NCBI GenBank assembly: GCA_002862435.1
Contig: PKDC01000011.1
Coordinates: forward strand, 1-64,000
DNA: 64,000 bases
DNA from: Pseudomonadota bacterium
GTDB lineage: Bacteria > Pseudomonadota > Gammaproteobacteria > UBA5335
Direction: 5' to 3'
Position 1 is the stretch's first letter, and each line of letters opens with the position of its first letter. Made by a program: the position numbers and the translations under genes. The notes below the pieces were generated by a model. That model searched no databases, was not told where the DNA came from, and worked only from the letters and a program-made list of their open reading frames with translations. Below, piece after piece: positions 1-10,166 of the stretch.

Positions 1-22
1 TTTGTTCACTGGGGAGCTGCCG

Positions 23-871
23 ATGACCGACCGCTACGCCGTTGTGGGACACCCCATCGCCCACAGTCAATCCCCCCGGATCCACCGCCTGTTCGCGGCG
101 CAGACGGGTCAGGATCTGAGTTATGAAGCCATCCTCGCGCCGCTGGACGGGTTTGCCGTCACGCTGCGCCGGTTTGTTGCCGAGGGCGGCAAGGGGCTGA
201 ACGTCACGCTCCCGTTCAAGGCGGAAGCCTTCATTTTGGCTGATATCTGTTCCCCTCGTGCCACCCAGGCCAGCGCCGCGAACACGCTCACGGTCGGTGC
301 CGACGGTCGCCTGTGGGGTGACAACACCGACGGCGTGGGGCTGGTGCGGGATTTGAAGGAGGCGCTTGGACTGACGCTGTTCGAACGTCGACTCTTGATT
401 CTGGGAGCGGGGGGAGCCGCCTGCGGCATCCTGGGGCCGCTGCTGGAGGAAGGGCCTCGCGGATTGGTGGTTGCCAACCGGACGGCGGCGCGTGCCGAGG
501 CGCTGGCGGACCGTTTTCACTGTCTCGGTCCGGTGCGTGGAACGGGATTGGCAGCGCTGGCAGGGGCCGGTCCATTCGACCTGATCCTCAACGCAACGGC
601 CGCCAGCCTGTCCGATGCGGTTCCCGACCTGCCGCCTGGGCTGGTGGCGGCCCATACCGTGTGTTACGACCTCGCCTATGGCCACGGACCGACTGCGTTC
701 ATGCACTGGGCGCAACAGCAGGGCGCGGCGCGTGCTGAAGACGGCCTCGGCATGCTGGTGGAACAGGCTGCTGTGGCCTTTGAGCTGTGGCGCGGTATGC
801 GCCCCGATACGGCCCCGGTGCGAGCCGCTTTGCGTCAGGGCGCGCCGCAAGCCCCCGATGCCGATTCATGA
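23..871 (+). CDS. aroE: Shikimate dehydrogenase AroE
   Basis: Reduces 3-dehydroshikimate to shikimate with NADPH in the chorismate pathway. Near the N-terminus is the shikimate-binding SQSP motif, followed by NVTLPFK with the catalytic lysine, NTDG with the catalytic aspartate, and the GAGGA dinucleotide-binding loop in the middle of the protein. The length of 282 residues is normal. I chose the ATG at 23 because GGGGAG lies seven bases upstream and the protein then begins MTDRYAVVGHP, as expected; a TTG at 2 is in frame but has no ribosome site. The stop overlaps the next start as ATGA, so the two genes are translationally coupled. Confidence 0.95.
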   Translation: MTDRYAVVGHPIAHSQSPRIHRLFAAQTGQDLSYEAILAPLDGFAVTLRRFVAEGGKGLNVTLPFKAEAFILADICSPRATQASAANTLTVGADGRLWGDNTDGVGLVRDLKEALGLTLFERRLLILGAGGAACGILGPLLEEGPRGLVVANRTAARAEALADRFHCLGPVRGTGLAALAGAGPFDLILNATAASLSDAVPDLPPGLVAAHTVCYDLAYGHGPTAFMHWAQQQGAARAEDGLGMLVEQAAVAFELWRGMRPDTAPVRAALRQGAPQAPDADS

Positions 872-1410
872 GCCCGTATGCCCAGGCCCAGCAATGGCTG
901 GCCGCTCAGCCGGATTGGGTCGCCGACATCAGCCGGCGCGCCACCGAACTCGATTGCCAGGCTGCCGGCCGCGTGGGGTTGACGCCGTGCCCGCCGCAGC
1001 TTGCGTTTGATTTACGCGGTACCCGGGCCGGTTGCGCCAGCGCCGATGGCCGCATCCGCCTAAATCCCGTCCTGTTGCGGGAGAACCCGGCGGACTTCCT
1101 GGCGCAGACGCTGCCCCACGAGGTGGCCCATTGGGTCGTGTTCCGCTGGCGGCCGGGCGCCGCGCCCCATGGGCCTGAGTGGCGCGAAGTGATGAATGGG
1201 CTCGATGCGCCGGCCCGGCGCTGCCATGGCTTTGATGTGGGCCGGGCAAGAGTCAGAATCCTGCGTCGCCACCCCTATGCCTGCGCTTGCCGGGCACATG
1301 AGGTGAGCGCCATTCTCCACCGGCGCATCCAGGGCGGAGCAGCCTATCGCTGTCGCGCCTGCGGTAGCGTGCTTCGCCCACAAGGGGAGGCAGGTGCGGG
1401 CGGGGATTAG
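868..1410 (+). CDS. SprT-like zinc metallopeptidase family protein
   Basis: A 180-residue protein with the HEVAH form of the HExxH zinc site and a C-terminal CxC...CxxC zinc ribbon, the layout of SprT-family proteins. The eukaryotic relative SPRTN cleaves DNA-protein crosslinks, but the bacterial role is poorly known, so only the family is assigned. The start is the ATG that overlaps the aroE stop (ATGA), implying cotranscription. Confidence 0.85.
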   Translation: MSPYAQAQQWLAAQPDWVADISRRATELDCQAAGRVGLTPCPPQLAFDLRGTRAGCASADGRIRLNPVLLRENPADFLAQTLPHEVAHWVVFRWRPGAAPHGPEWREVMNGLDAPARRCHGFDVGRARVRILRRHPYACACRAHEVSAILHRRIQGGAAYRCRACGSVLRPQGEAGAGGD

Positions 1411-1547
1411 CGCAAAAATACGCGATCCATGGAATCTTGCCAGCTAAGACAGTGCGGCTTTGCATCCCAGATGAACCAAAAGCGGGCTAATATCAGCTTG
1501 GCATTTCGCCGAGGCATCGATTGCAGGGCAGACAGGGAGGAAGCGTC

Positions 1548-1889
1548 ATGTTGAGACAGGTTTGCGGTGTGGAGGATCTGGCGGTCGGGGCCATGCAAAA
1601 GTTCGATGTCGCCGGAACGTCGATTGTGCTGTATCGACTGCAGGATGGCTTCTATGCCACCCAGCGGCTGTGCAGCCACACTTGGGGGCCGCTGGATCGG
1701 GGGCGGCTGGAGGGTGATTGTGTGGTGTGCCCCTTGCATCGGGCGCGTTTCGATGTACGGACCGGGGCGGTCAAGCAGTGGGCCAACTTTCCGCCTGGGA
1801 TCCAGTTGCTGAATTTCCTGCGTGGTCACAAGCCGTTGACCACCTATCCGGTGGAACTGAAAGAGGATCGGGTCTGGGTCGATGTCTGA
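1548..1889 (+). CDS. Rieske-type [2Fe-2S] ferredoxin
   Basis: A 113-residue single-domain Rieske protein. The cluster ligands are visible as CSH (CxH) followed about 20 residues later by CPLH (CxxH), in the form seen in ferredoxin components of dioxygenases and NirD-like proteins. No partner oxygenase or reductase is adjacent, so the electron acceptor is unknown. The ATG at 1548 has GGGAGGAAG upstream. It stands alone, 137 bases after the SprT-like gene. Confidence 0.85.
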   Translation: MLRQVCGVEDLAVGAMQKFDVAGTSIVLYRLQDGFYATQRLCSHTWGPLDRGRLEGDCVVCPLHRARFDVRTGAVKQWANFPPGIQLLNFLRGHKPLTTYPVELKEDRVWVDV

Positions 1890-1926
1890 TCCACGCTATA
1901 TGCCCTATCCGGCGCGGCGCTTGGGC

Positions 1927-1932
1927 TATAAT
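1927..1932 (+). promoter_or_regulatory. Candidate -10 box upstream of lysC
   Basis: A perfect TATAAT sits about 95 bases before the lysC start, followed by a GC-rich discriminator. No good -35 hexamer is seen at 16-18 bases upstream, so the call rests on the -10 alone. I saw no lysine riboswitch fold in the leader. Confidence 0.4.
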
Positions 1933-2025
1933 CGCCCGCTTTAATCCGAAGCCACGGGCGCGGCGCGTCTGCAGGGGAGCGCTTCGGCGCGGCGCACTAT
2001 TTCAGTCAAGGATTTTCGATTCACC

Positions 2026-3255
2026 ATGGCCTTGATCGTCCAGAAATACGGGGGCACCTCGGTCGCCACCATCGAGCGCATTGAGCAGGTGGCCCGCAAG
2101 GTCATCTCCGCGCGCGCGCGCGGAGACAGCGTGGTGGTCGTGGTGTCGGCGATGAGTGGGGAAACCGACCGCCTGTTGGGGTTGGCCCGCCAGATCGCGG
2201 CCCGTCCGGATGCGCGCGAGGTGGACGTCCTGATCTCGACCGGCGAGCAGGTCACCATCGCCTTGCTGGCCATGACGTTGCAGAAGCTCGGCTGCCCGGC
2301 GCGCTCCTATACCGGCGTACAGATTCCCATCGTCACCGACGCGGCTTTTGGCAAGGCGCGCATCGCGCAGATCGATCCCGCCCGGATGCAGGCCGATCTG
2401 GCGGCGGGACGCGTGGTGGTGGCGGCAGGTTTCCAGGGGGTGGACGCCGACGGCAATATCACCACATTGGGCCGCGGCGGTTCGGACACCACCGGCGTCG
2501 CCCTGGCGGCTGCCCTGGGTGCCGATGAGTGCCAGATCTTCACCGACGTCGACGGGGTCTACACCGCCGATCCACGCATTGTGCCCACGGCCCGGCGCCT
2601 TGATCACGTCACCTTCGAGGAAATGCTGGAGTTGGCGAGTCTAGGCGCCAAGGTGCTGCAGATCCGGTCGGTGGAGTTCGCCGGCAAATACAATGTCCCG
2701 CTGCGGGTCCTGTCGACGTTTCAGGACGGACCGGGCACGCTGATCACCTATGAGGAGCAGCAGGTGGAAGAGGTCATCATCTCCGGCATCGCCCATAATC
2801 GCGATGAGGCCCAGATCACGGTGAGCGGCATTGCCGACCAGCCCGGGGTGGCGTACCGCGTGCTGGGGCCGGTGGCCGATGCCAATATCGAAGTGGACAT
2901 GATCGTGCAGAACGTGGCGCGCGACGGCACCACTGATCTCACTTTCACGGTCCATCGCAATGATCATGAGCGCGCATTGGAGATTCTGCGTGCCGGGCAG
3001 GCGGAACTGAATGCCCGGGAGATCGCCGGGGATGCCGGTATCGCCAAGGTCTCCGTGGTCGGGGTGGGGATGCGCAGCCATGCCGGCGTGGCCGCGCGCA
3101 TGTTCGCCGTGCTGGCCACTGAGGGCATCAACATCCGCATGATCTCCACTTCCGAAATCAAGATTTCGGTGGTGGTGGGCGAAAAATACATGGAACTGGC
3201 CGTGCGCGCGCTGCATGAGGCCTTCGGTCTGGACCAGAAACCCAATTCCCATTAA
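2026..3255 (+). CDS. lysC: Aspartate kinase LysC
   Basis: Phosphorylates aspartate, the first step to lysine, threonine and methionine. The protein starts with KYGGTS, the kinase nucleotide and substrate loop, has GRGGSDTT in the middle, and ends in two ACT domains (about residues 265-400) that usually bind the feedback amino acids. At 409 residues it matches the monofunctional beta-proteobacterial and pseudomonad type rather than the fused ThrA/MetL type. Order lysC-csrA-tRNA-Ser is conserved in pseudomonads and relatives. Confidence 0.97.
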   Translation: MALIVQKYGGTSVATIERIEQVARKVISARARGDSVVVVVSAMSGETDRLLGLARQIAARPDAREVDVLISTGEQVTIALLAMTLQKLGCPARSYTGVQIPIVTDAAFGKARIAQIDPARMQADLAAGRVVVAAGFQGVDADGNITTLGRGGSDTTGVALAAALGADECQIFTDVDGVYTADPRIVPTARRLDHVTFEEMLELASLGAKVLQIRSVEFAGKYNVPLRVLSTFQDGPGTLITYEEQQVEEVIISGIAHNRDEAQITVSGIADQPGVAYRVLGPVADANIEVDMIVQNVARDGTTDLTFTVHRNDHERALEILRAGQAELNAREIAGDAGIAKVSVVGVGMRSHAGVAARMFAVLATEGINIRMISTSEIKISVVVGEKYMELAVRALHEAFGLDQKPNSH

Positions 3256-3340
3256 TGGCGAGGAGGGTCGGCCGATATCATCGGGAGATCACAGGATGTG
3301 GCCTGTCCCGGACGCGTCAATGGATTGCAAGGAGCTTTAG

Positions 3341-3541
3341 ATGCTGATTCTGACAAGACGAGTGGGTGAGACGGTCATGGTGGGTGATGAAGTCACCATC
3401 ACCGTGCTGGGGGTGAAGGGCAATCAGGTGCGCCTGGGCATCAACGCTCCCAAGGATGTGGCCGTTCACCGGGAGGAAATCTATCAACGGATCAAGCACG
3501 AACATGATGAGCAGGAACCCGAAGGTTCAGTCGGGCGTTGA
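3341..3541 (+). CDS. csrA: Carbon storage regulator CsrA
   Basis: A 66-residue RNA-binding global regulator that blocks or stabilises target mRNAs at GGA sites. The family signature [10 protein letters not shown] at the N-terminus and the following [10 protein letters not shown] and AP..V.VHREEIY segments are all present. A strong AAGGAG lies six bases before the ATG. The position directly after lysC and before a serine tRNA is the usual one. Confidence 0.97.
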   Translation: MLILTRRVGETVMVGDEVTITVLGVKGNQVRLGINAPKDVAVHREEIYQRIKHEHDEQEPEGSVGR

Positions 3542-3551
3542 GCGGCGGCGC

Positions 3552-3580
3552 TTTACCCATTGCCGCAATCTCGATAGAAT
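3552..3580 (+). promoter_or_regulatory. Sigma70-like promoter for tRNA-Ser
   Basis: TTTACC, a 17-base spacer and TAGAAT are followed by a CCCCGC discriminator, the GC-rich type typical of stable-RNA promoters. The predicted start is about 55 bases before the tRNA. Confidence 0.6.
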
Positions 3581-3642
3581 CCCCGCTTCTTGAGTGTTGT
3601 CACCCAGCCCGGAGCGGCCTGCGGTGATGGATGATCGATCAC

Positions 3643-3733
3643 GGAGAGATGGCCGAGAGGCCGAAGGCGCTCCCCTGCTAAGGGAGTATGGGCCAAAAGC
3701 CCATCGAGGGTTCGAATCCCTCTCTCTCCGCCA
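3643..3733 (+). tRNA. tRNA-Ser (anticodon GCT)
   Basis: The acceptor arm GGAGAGA pairs with TCTCTCC, the long variable arm is that of a class II tRNA, the anticodon loop reads CTGCTAA, and the T-loop is GGTTCGAATCC. The 3' CCA is encoded. It reads AGC/AGU serine codons. Confidence 0.95.
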
Positions 3734-4069
3734 CTTTCCGGGATGAATCCGATTTATTCCGGGGTAGCTTGATGTAGCCCGTCCCGGTCTTCGGTGACTG
3801 CCCTGTCTTGAAGCGCGTTCATCCCCGCGTTCCTGATGCGATTCTTCTGGGGTCCAGCCTTCCTGCCCCCCCAGGCTGTGCCATCGCACTTGATCTCGAA
3901 TGTTGACTGAATAGCGCCCATCCTTGAGGGCCGACTCGGCCATCCGGAACCCGGCGCGAATCCCGGCCACTGTGCCAGAAAAGATAACATTGGCGCGAAA
4001 ATTGCTTTTATTTTCACCGCTAGTTGCAGGCTCAGTCGCTCGTGTTTTTCGAAATGTGCAGGAGGATGG
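3734..4069. other. Intergenic region without a supported gene
   Basis: 336 bases between tRNA-Ser and the permease. A reading frame on the minus strand runs through it but also through the tRNA, has no recognisable domain and no ribosome site, so I do not call it. The DNA becomes AT-rich after about 3980, where the permease promoter must lie. I saw no integrase remnant at the tRNA 3' end. Confidence 0.5.
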
Positions 4070-5452
4070 ATGGCGCAGCAGGGATTGTGGCGAACCAAAT
4101 CAATCGAGCAGGCGAATGACACCGGGGAATCGGGGCTTCATCGCGCGTTGTCTGGGCTTGACCTGACGCTGCTGGGCATCGGCGCCATCATCGGCGCGGG
4201 CATCTTCGTACTCACCGGCATCGCGGCGGCGACCAAGGCGGGACCTGCGTTGACGCTGTCCTTTGTGCTGGCGGGGCTGGCCTGCCTGTTCGCGGCCCTG
4301 GTCTACGCCGAATTTGCCAGCACCGTGCCGGTTTCGGGCAGCGCCTACACCTATTCCTACGTGACGCTGGGGGAACTCGGCGCTTGGATCATTGGCTGGG
4401 ACCTGATCCTGGAATATTCGGTCGCCTCGGCAGCAGTAGCCATCGGCTGGTCGGGTTATTTCAACCGCGTCCTGTCCGGGATCGGCCTGGGTTTGCCGGA
4501 TGTCCTCACGCGAACGCCATTTGATGGGGGTTGGCTCAATCTGCCGGCCTTTCTGATCATCCTGGGTGTAAGCGGGATTCTGGCGCTGGGAATCCGGGAA
4601 AGCAGTCGCTTCAACAATGCCATCGTGGTGCTCAAGCTGGGCATCATCGCGCTGTTTCTGGTGGCGGCTATCCCGCAAGTCGACACGACCAACTGGGATC
4701 CCTATTTCCCCTTTGGCTGGAACGGGGTGGTCAGCGGCGCCGGGCTGATTTTCTTCGCTTACATTGGCTTCGACGCGGTGTCCACCGCCGCCGAGGAAGC
4801 GCGCAACCCCCAGCGCGACATCCCGCGCGGCATTCTCGGTTCACTGGTGATCTGTACGCTGATCTATATCATCGTGGCCGCCGTGCTGACGGGGATCGTT
4901 CCCTATGCCCGGCTCAACGTTCCGGACCCTGTCGCGTTTGGCCTGGAACATATTGGGGCACATACCGCGGCGGGCTTGATCAGCGTGGGCGCCATCGCTG
5001 GCCTGAGCTCGGTGCTGCTCGTGCTGCTCTATGGCCAGAGCCGCATCTTTTTCGCCATGTCTCGGGACGGTCTGTTGCCGCCGGTTTTCTCCCAGGTGCA
5101 TCCGCGTTTTCGCACCCCGGTGCGGGTGATCATGGTCACGGGGTCACTGGTGGCCTTGGTGGCGGGGTTCATGCCGATCCAGCAGGTGGCGGAACTGGTC
5201 AATGTCGGGACACTGTCTGCCTTCATCATGGTCTCGGTGGCGGTGATGGTGCTGCGTTACACCCGCCCTGAACTGCACCGTCCATTCCGCACGCCCTGGG
5301 TGCCGCTGGTCCCGCTACTGGCGATTGTTTTCTGCGGCTACCTCATCGCCAGCCTGGATGCCGTCACGCTCTGGCGGTTCGTGATCTGGATGGCTTTGGG
5401 TCTGGTGATTTATTTCCTCTACGCGCGCCATCACAGTCGCCTGGCGCCCTGA
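4070..5452 (+). CDS. APC-family amino acid permease (cationic amino acid transporter type)
   Basis: A 460-residue inner-membrane protein with about 12 hydrophobic segments. The first helix carries GIGAIIGAGIFV, the glycine-rich substrate-binding break of the APC superfamily, and FAYIGFDAVSTAAEE in the middle is typical of the YfnA/CAT subgroup, which imports basic or neutral amino acids. The substrate cannot be told from sequence. The ATG at 4070 follows GGAGG. Monocistronic, convergent with the next gene. Confidence 0.88.
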   Translation: MAQQGLWRTKSIEQANDTGESGLHRALSGLDLTLLGIGAIIGAGIFVLTGIAAATKAGPALTLSFVLAGLACLFAALVYAEFASTVPVSGSAYTYSYVTLGELGAWIIGWDLILEYSVASAAVAIGWSGYFNRVLSGIGLGLPDVLTRTPFDGGWLNLPAFLIILGVSGILALGIRESSRFNNAIVVLKLGIIALFLVAAIPQVDTTNWDPYFPFGWNGVVSGAGLIFFAYIGFDAVSTAAEEARNPQRDIPRGILGSLVICTLIYIIVAAVLTGIVPYARLNVPDPVAFGLEHIGAHTAAGLISVGAIAGLSSVLLVLLYGQSRIFFAMSRDGLLPPVFSQVHPRFRTPVRVIMVTGSLVALVAGFMPIQQVAELVNVGTLSAFIMVSVAVMVLRYTRPELHRPFRTPWVPLVPLLAIVFCGYLIASLDAVTLWRFVIWMALGLVIYFLYARHHSRLAP

Positions 5453-5486
5453 TGCTGATTCCCAAGATGGAGCCTGTCGGCTCGGC

Positions 5487-5951
5487 TCAAGTCGCGGCGT
5501 AGATCGGATCCGGGAGGTGGGATTGCACCTCCGCCGCGGTGTGGATTCGGGTGAGGTCCAGATTGAGACTGGCGAGCACCTGTTTGGCCACCTGTTCATC
5601 CAGCGTCCCACGGAGCAAGCCCAGGAAACGCGGCGGTGCCACCAGCACCAAGCCATCGAAATCATGGGCATTGTGGTGAACATGGAGGCGCTCGGCCAGC
5701 TCATGGGCAAAGCGCTGGGCCTCCTGGTCATGGGGATCGGTGGTCGCTTCCATGCCGTGTCGATGGTGCCCCTGGGTATCGACGGCTCGCCCGGCCCGGT
5801 CGGACAGGAGTTCATGATCCTGTAGCCGGGCAGCAGAGTGGACCGCATCCTCCAACTCGACCAAGGGGCCGCGCGGGGTCTCAGCCCGGAACAGCCGCGC
5901 CCGAGACGCATCCGCCACCACGACCCATACCTTACGCTTGTTGTGATCCAT
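5487..5951 (-). CDS. Host attachment protein family (stand-alone, function unknown)
   Basis: A 154-residue soluble protein starting with basic residues then VWVVVADASRARLF, the opening of the bacterial 'host attachment' family named after a plant-attachment gene of Agrobacterium. The middle is rich in histidine and the end has a VAPPRFLG motif followed by a helix, a layout that resembles the eRF1 domain 3/Rossmann-like group. The family name should not be read as function here. Short monocistronic gene between the permease and minE. Confidence 0.75.
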   Translation of the reverse strand: MDHNKRKVWVVVADASRARLFRAETPRGPLVELEDAVHSAARLQDHELLSDRAGRAVDTQGHHRHGMEATTDPHDQEAQRFAHELAERLHVHHNAHDFDGLVLVAPPRFLGLLRGTLDEQVAKQVLASLNLDLTRIHTAAEVQSHLPDPIYAAT

Positions 5952-6042
5952 GATGAACTCCCGCTACGTCATGACGCCATTGGAATGACCATAACAGAAG
6001 CGCTGCGCGCACGATTGACCTGGATCAGGGAAGGCGGCGCCT

Positions 6043-6294
6043 TCAGCGGTCGGGCAGGACGATGTTGAGTTCCAGAATGTCGCAATCGCCCTGATGATCG
6101 ACCTCGACCCTCACTGCATCGTCGCTCACGGTCACATAGCGCCGCACCACCTCCAGCAGGTCACGCTGCAGGCTGAGGAAATAATCCGGGCGCTGGTTTT
6201 CGCGACGCTGATGGGCCACCACGATCTGCAGCCGTTCCTTGGCCACCGAGGCGCTGGATTTGCTGGATGAGCGGAAAAAACTCAGGATACCCAT
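6043..6294 (-). CDS. minE: Cell division topological specificity factor MinE
   Basis: An 83-residue protein with the N-terminal amphipathic membrane-targeting segment (MGILSFFR), an anti-MinCD segment and the C-terminal topological domain. It stimulates MinD ATPase and drives pole-to-pole oscillation, so that division occurs at mid-cell. Last gene of minCDE, three bases after minD. Confidence 0.95.
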   Translation of the reverse strand: MGILSFFRSSSKSSASVAKERLQIVVAHQRRENQRPDYFLSLQRDLLEVVRRYVTVSDDAVRVEVDHQGDCDILELNIVLPDR

Positions 6295-6297
6295 GGC

Positions 6298-7104
6298 TCA
6301 ACCTCCGAACAATCGCCGCAGGAAGCTCTTTTCCTCTTCCACGAAACGCAATGGCCGCGATTCGCCGAGATAGCGGGCCACCGTATCGCCATAGGCCTGG
6401 CCAGCCTCGCTCTTGTCCTCCAAGATGACCGGCGTTCCGGCGTTGGAACACTGCAATACCGTGGGAGACTCAGGAATGACCCCGAGCAGCGGGATGGAGA
6501 GGATGTCCTGGACATCCTGCAGGCTCAGCATCTCGCCCTTGCTGACCCGCTTCGGTGCATAGCGGGTGATGATCAGGTGTTCGTTCACCTTGCCATCCTG
6601 GCGCTCTGCGTGGCGCGTTTTGCTGGCCAAGAGGCCCAGCACGCGGTCCGAGTCCCGTACCGAGGACACCTCGGGATTGGTGACCACGATGGCGTCATCG
6701 GCGAAGTACATTGCCAGATGCGCGCCCTTTTCGATCCCGGCGGGGGAGTCGCACAGAACATAGTCGAATTCGCGGGACAAGTCGTCCAGCACGCGACCCA
6801 CCCCCTCCTGGGTCAGCGCGTCCTTGTCTCGGGTCTGGGAGGCCGCCAACACGGCCAGATTGGGCAGGCGCTTGTCCCGGATCAGGGCCTGGCCAATGGT
6901 GGCCTCTCCCTGAATCACGTTGACGAAGTCATACACGACGCGACGTTCGCAGCCCATGATGAGGTCGAGGTTGCGCAGGCCGACATCGAAGTCGACGATG
7001 GCAGTCTTGAAGCCCCGCAGGGCCAGGCCGGTTCCAAAGGCGGCGGAGGTGGTGGTTTTCCCGACCCCGCCTTTACCGGAGGTCACCACAATAATGCGTG
7101 CCAA
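6298..7104 (-). CDS. minD: Septum site-determining ATPase MinD
   Basis: A membrane-associated P-loop ATPase of the ParA/MinD class that recruits MinC to the cell poles. The deviant Walker A motif GKGGVGKTT is at the N-terminus and the C-terminal amphipathic helix (EEEKSFLRRLFG) is present. I place the start at a TTG at 7104: it gives MARIIVVTSGKGG, the invariant family start, and has GGAG seven bases upstream. An ATG at 7137 would add 11 unrelated residues. The length of 268 residues is normal. Confidence 0.95.
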   Translation of the reverse strand: MARIIVVTSGKGGVGKTTTSAAFGTGLALRGFKTAIVDFDVGLRNLDLIMGCERRVVYDFVNVIQGEATIGQALIRDKRLPNLAVLAASQTRDKDALTQEGVGRVLDDLSREFDYVLCDSPAGIEKGAHLAMYFADDAIVVTNPEVSSVRDSDRVLGLLASKTRHAERQDGKVNEHLIITRYAPKRVSKGEMLSLQDVQDILSIPLLGVIPESPTVLQCSNAGTPVILEDKSEAGQAYGDTVARYLGESRPLRFVEEEKSFLRRLFGG

Positions 7105-7171
7105 AGGGAATGCTCCTCGTGAGTTCAAATCAGGCAAATGAAGTGAGTGTCAGCGACATAAGGTGAACCGG

Positions 7172-7867
7172 CTACAGGGGGAGAACGTGCAGGTTCTCGC
7201 CGTCCAGGTAAATCTGTGCGCCTTGCCCCCGGAGCGCCGGTTCCACATCCTCGGCCAGTCGATAGTAGCCCGCTACGGAAATCAGTTCGGCTTCCAGCAC
7301 CCGACAGAAGATGCGGGCGCTGCGGTCGCCACGCAACCCGGCCAGGGCGCGACCGCGCAGGGCGCCGTAGACATGGATGCTGCCCTCGGCGAGCAATTCG
7401 GCGCCATGGCTTACCGGCCCCACCACGACCAGATCGCCTTTGGCGTAGATCTGTTGGCCGGAGCGTACCGGCTCAGTGACCAGACGGGTGGTTGGCGTGG
7501 CCTCCACAACCATTGGCCGGGGCTCTCCCGCGGCGGACCGGCCTTCGGCGAGCACGCCAAGCGCCAGGGTGCGGGCTTGCTGCTCATGGGCGCCGTCTGC
7601 GCCGCGCACCGCCACAGGCACTAGATCCAGGGCTCGCAGGCGCTCCACCAGAGTCGACAGGTCCCAGTCGCCTTCGGGCACTGCCTGCAGGTCCAGGACA
7701 ATCGGTGCGCCTTTGAAAAAATCGGGTGCCTGCTGAATGCGCCGCGTCACCTGGCGGGCAATGCGCTCGGGATCGGCATCGAACACCTTCAGCACCGTGA
7801 AGGTGAAGCCCGCGCCCTTCAGTTCGCAGGCCTGGACGCGAGAAACGCTTGAGGGACGGGTCGCCAT
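7172..7867 (-). CDS. minC: Septum formation inhibitor MinC
   Basis: A 231-residue FtsZ antagonist. The N-terminal domain opens with ELKGAGFTFTVLKV, then comes a proline and arginine rich linker, then the C-terminal beta-helix with repeated glycines (GDLVVVGPVSHGAELLAEGS, GALRGRALAG) that binds MinD. First gene of minCDE. Confidence 0.95.
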   Translation of the reverse strand: MATRPSSVSRVQACELKGAGFTFTVLKVFDADPERIARQVTRRIQQAPDFFKGAPIVLDLQAVPEGDWDLSTLVERLRALDLVPVAVRGADGAHEQQARTLALGVLAEGRSAAGEPRPMVVEATPTTRLVTEPVRSGQQIYAKGDLVVVGPVSHGAELLAEGSIHVYGALRGRALAGLRGDRSARIFCRVLEAELISVAGYYRLAEDVEPALRGQGAQIYLDGENLHVLPL

Positions 7868-7938
7868 GGGCTGGACTCCGGGCCGGATGATTCAGAGGGA
7901 TACAACGCCGGCTATCGACGAACACTTGGGGTCAAACA

Positions 7939-8268
7939 TCACAAACCAGAGCGGACATTGCGGACCCGTCCGAAGTGCCAAGCCAAGCTCAAGCCCAAGA
8001 CCAATACGCCGAAGCCCAGGGCTGCTGTCTCGGCATTGTAACCGGGTTCATAGGGAGCCATGGCCCCCAGCAACAGGCAACCCCCCACAAAGTTGGCAAA
8101 GCCCCACAGGATGTTGACGATGGGGGAGGAATCCCCCACCCCGGGCGGCTGAGCGAAGGGGGTCGGAAAGGCCTTTCCGGAGAGGCCGTGCACAAAATGG
8201 GGAATACCATTTGCCAGGAAAATTCCTGCCAGAAAACGCACCAGCAGCAGGCTCCATGCCATGATCAT
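7939..8268 (-). CDS. Small conserved integral membrane protein
   Basis: 109 residues with three likely membrane helices: residues about 3-22, 45-67 and 78-100. The segment LAGIFLANGIPHFVHGLSGKAFPTPF resembles small membrane proteins of unknown function found widely in proteobacteria; a loose DoxX-like appearance is not strong enough for a name. It lies 71 bases upstream of minC on the same strand. Confidence 0.65.
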   Translation of the reverse strand: MIMAWSLLLVRFLAGIFLANGIPHFVHGLSGKAFPTPFAQPPGVGDSSPIVNILWGFANFVGGCLLLGAMAPYEPGYNAETAALGFGVLVLGLSLAWHFGRVRNVRSGL

Positions 8269-8317
8269 CGCTCCATCGGGACAGTGTGGTGCAAGCGATT
8301 TCGTTCGCCTTGCGCGC

Positions 8318-9007
8318 TTATTCCAGAATCGACTTGGAAACGATCTGGATCGACTCCGGTGTCACGTCCAGATCATAGACGATGGGAACCCCCGTTGGGA
8401 TTTCCAGGCCCATGATGTCGGCATCGGAAATCCCCTCGAGATCCTTGGTCAGGCCACGCAGGGAATTGCCATGGGCGGCGATCAGCACCTGGCGCCCAGC
8501 GGCCAGATGGGGGCGGATGTGATCCTGAAAATAGGGGCGCACCCGCTCGCAGGTGTCTTTCAGGCTTTCGCCGTGGGGCGGCGGGGTGTCGAAACCGCGC
8601 CGCCAGATCTTGAACTGGGCCTCGCCATGCTGCGCCAACACCTCGTCCTTGTTCAGGCCCTGCAGGTCGCCGTAGTGGCGTTCGGCCAGCGCGGTCACAT
8701 ACAGGTAGGCCGGGAATTCGTTGGCGCCCGGCTGGTAGCTCTCCCGGGGCAGGGTGCCCTCGGCAGGCAGGAAGATGGGCGCGCGACCGCTGCGGTTTTC
8801 CCGCAGCACCACCTGCAAGGTGGTGATGGCGCGTTGCAGATGAGAGCTGAAGGCGACGTCAAAACTGCGATCCGCCAGCAGGCGACCGGCCCGGGCCGCT
8901 TCTTCCCAGCCTTCCGCTGCCAGCGGCACATCCACCCAGCCGGTGAAGCGGTTCTGGGCATTCCAGACGGATTTGCCATGCCGAATCAAAACCAGGCTTG
9001 CGTGCAT
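8318..9007 (-). CDS. gpmA: 2,3-bisphosphoglycerate-dependent phosphoglycerate mutase
   Basis: Interconverts 3- and 2-phosphoglycerate in glycolysis. LIRHGKSVWN carries the phosphorylated histidine. YGDLQGLNK, the second-histidine region AAHGNSLRGL and the catalytic glutamate context are all present. The length of 229 residues is normal. The ATG at 9007 has AAGGGGAA upstream; the open frame extends further but without family similarity. Confidence 0.95.
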   Translation of the reverse strand: MHASLVLIRHGKSVWNAQNRFTGWVDVPLAAEGWEEAARAGRLLADRSFDVAFSSHLQRAITTLQVVLRENRSGRAPIFLPAEGTLPRESYQPGANEFPAYLYVTALAERHYGDLQGLNKDEVLAQHGEAQFKIWRRGFDTPPPHGESLKDTCERVRPYFQDHIRPHLAAGRQVLIAAHGNSLRGLTKDLEGISDADIMGLEIPTGVPIVYDLDVTPESIQIVSKSILE

Positions 9008-9107
9008 TGGAATTCCCCTTTTTGGCGGTGTCATGGCGCGAAGGGGTTCATTGTAAGGGAACCGGGCCGAGACGCGAACGGGGGCGTCCGACCCGGATTT
9101 CGGAGCA

Positions 9108-10166
<1,059 letters not shown>

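Noticed and set aside
1890-2025. Lysine riboswitch before lysC
   Set aside because: The 136-base leader is too short and shows no conserved lysine-riboswitch elements.
3527-3970. Minus-strand reading frame over tRNA-Ser and downstream
   Set aside because: It runs through the tRNA, has no ribosome site and no recognisable domain.
7105-7137. ATG start for MinD
   Set aside because: It adds 11 residues not found in the family, and the TTG at 7104 has the better ribosome site.
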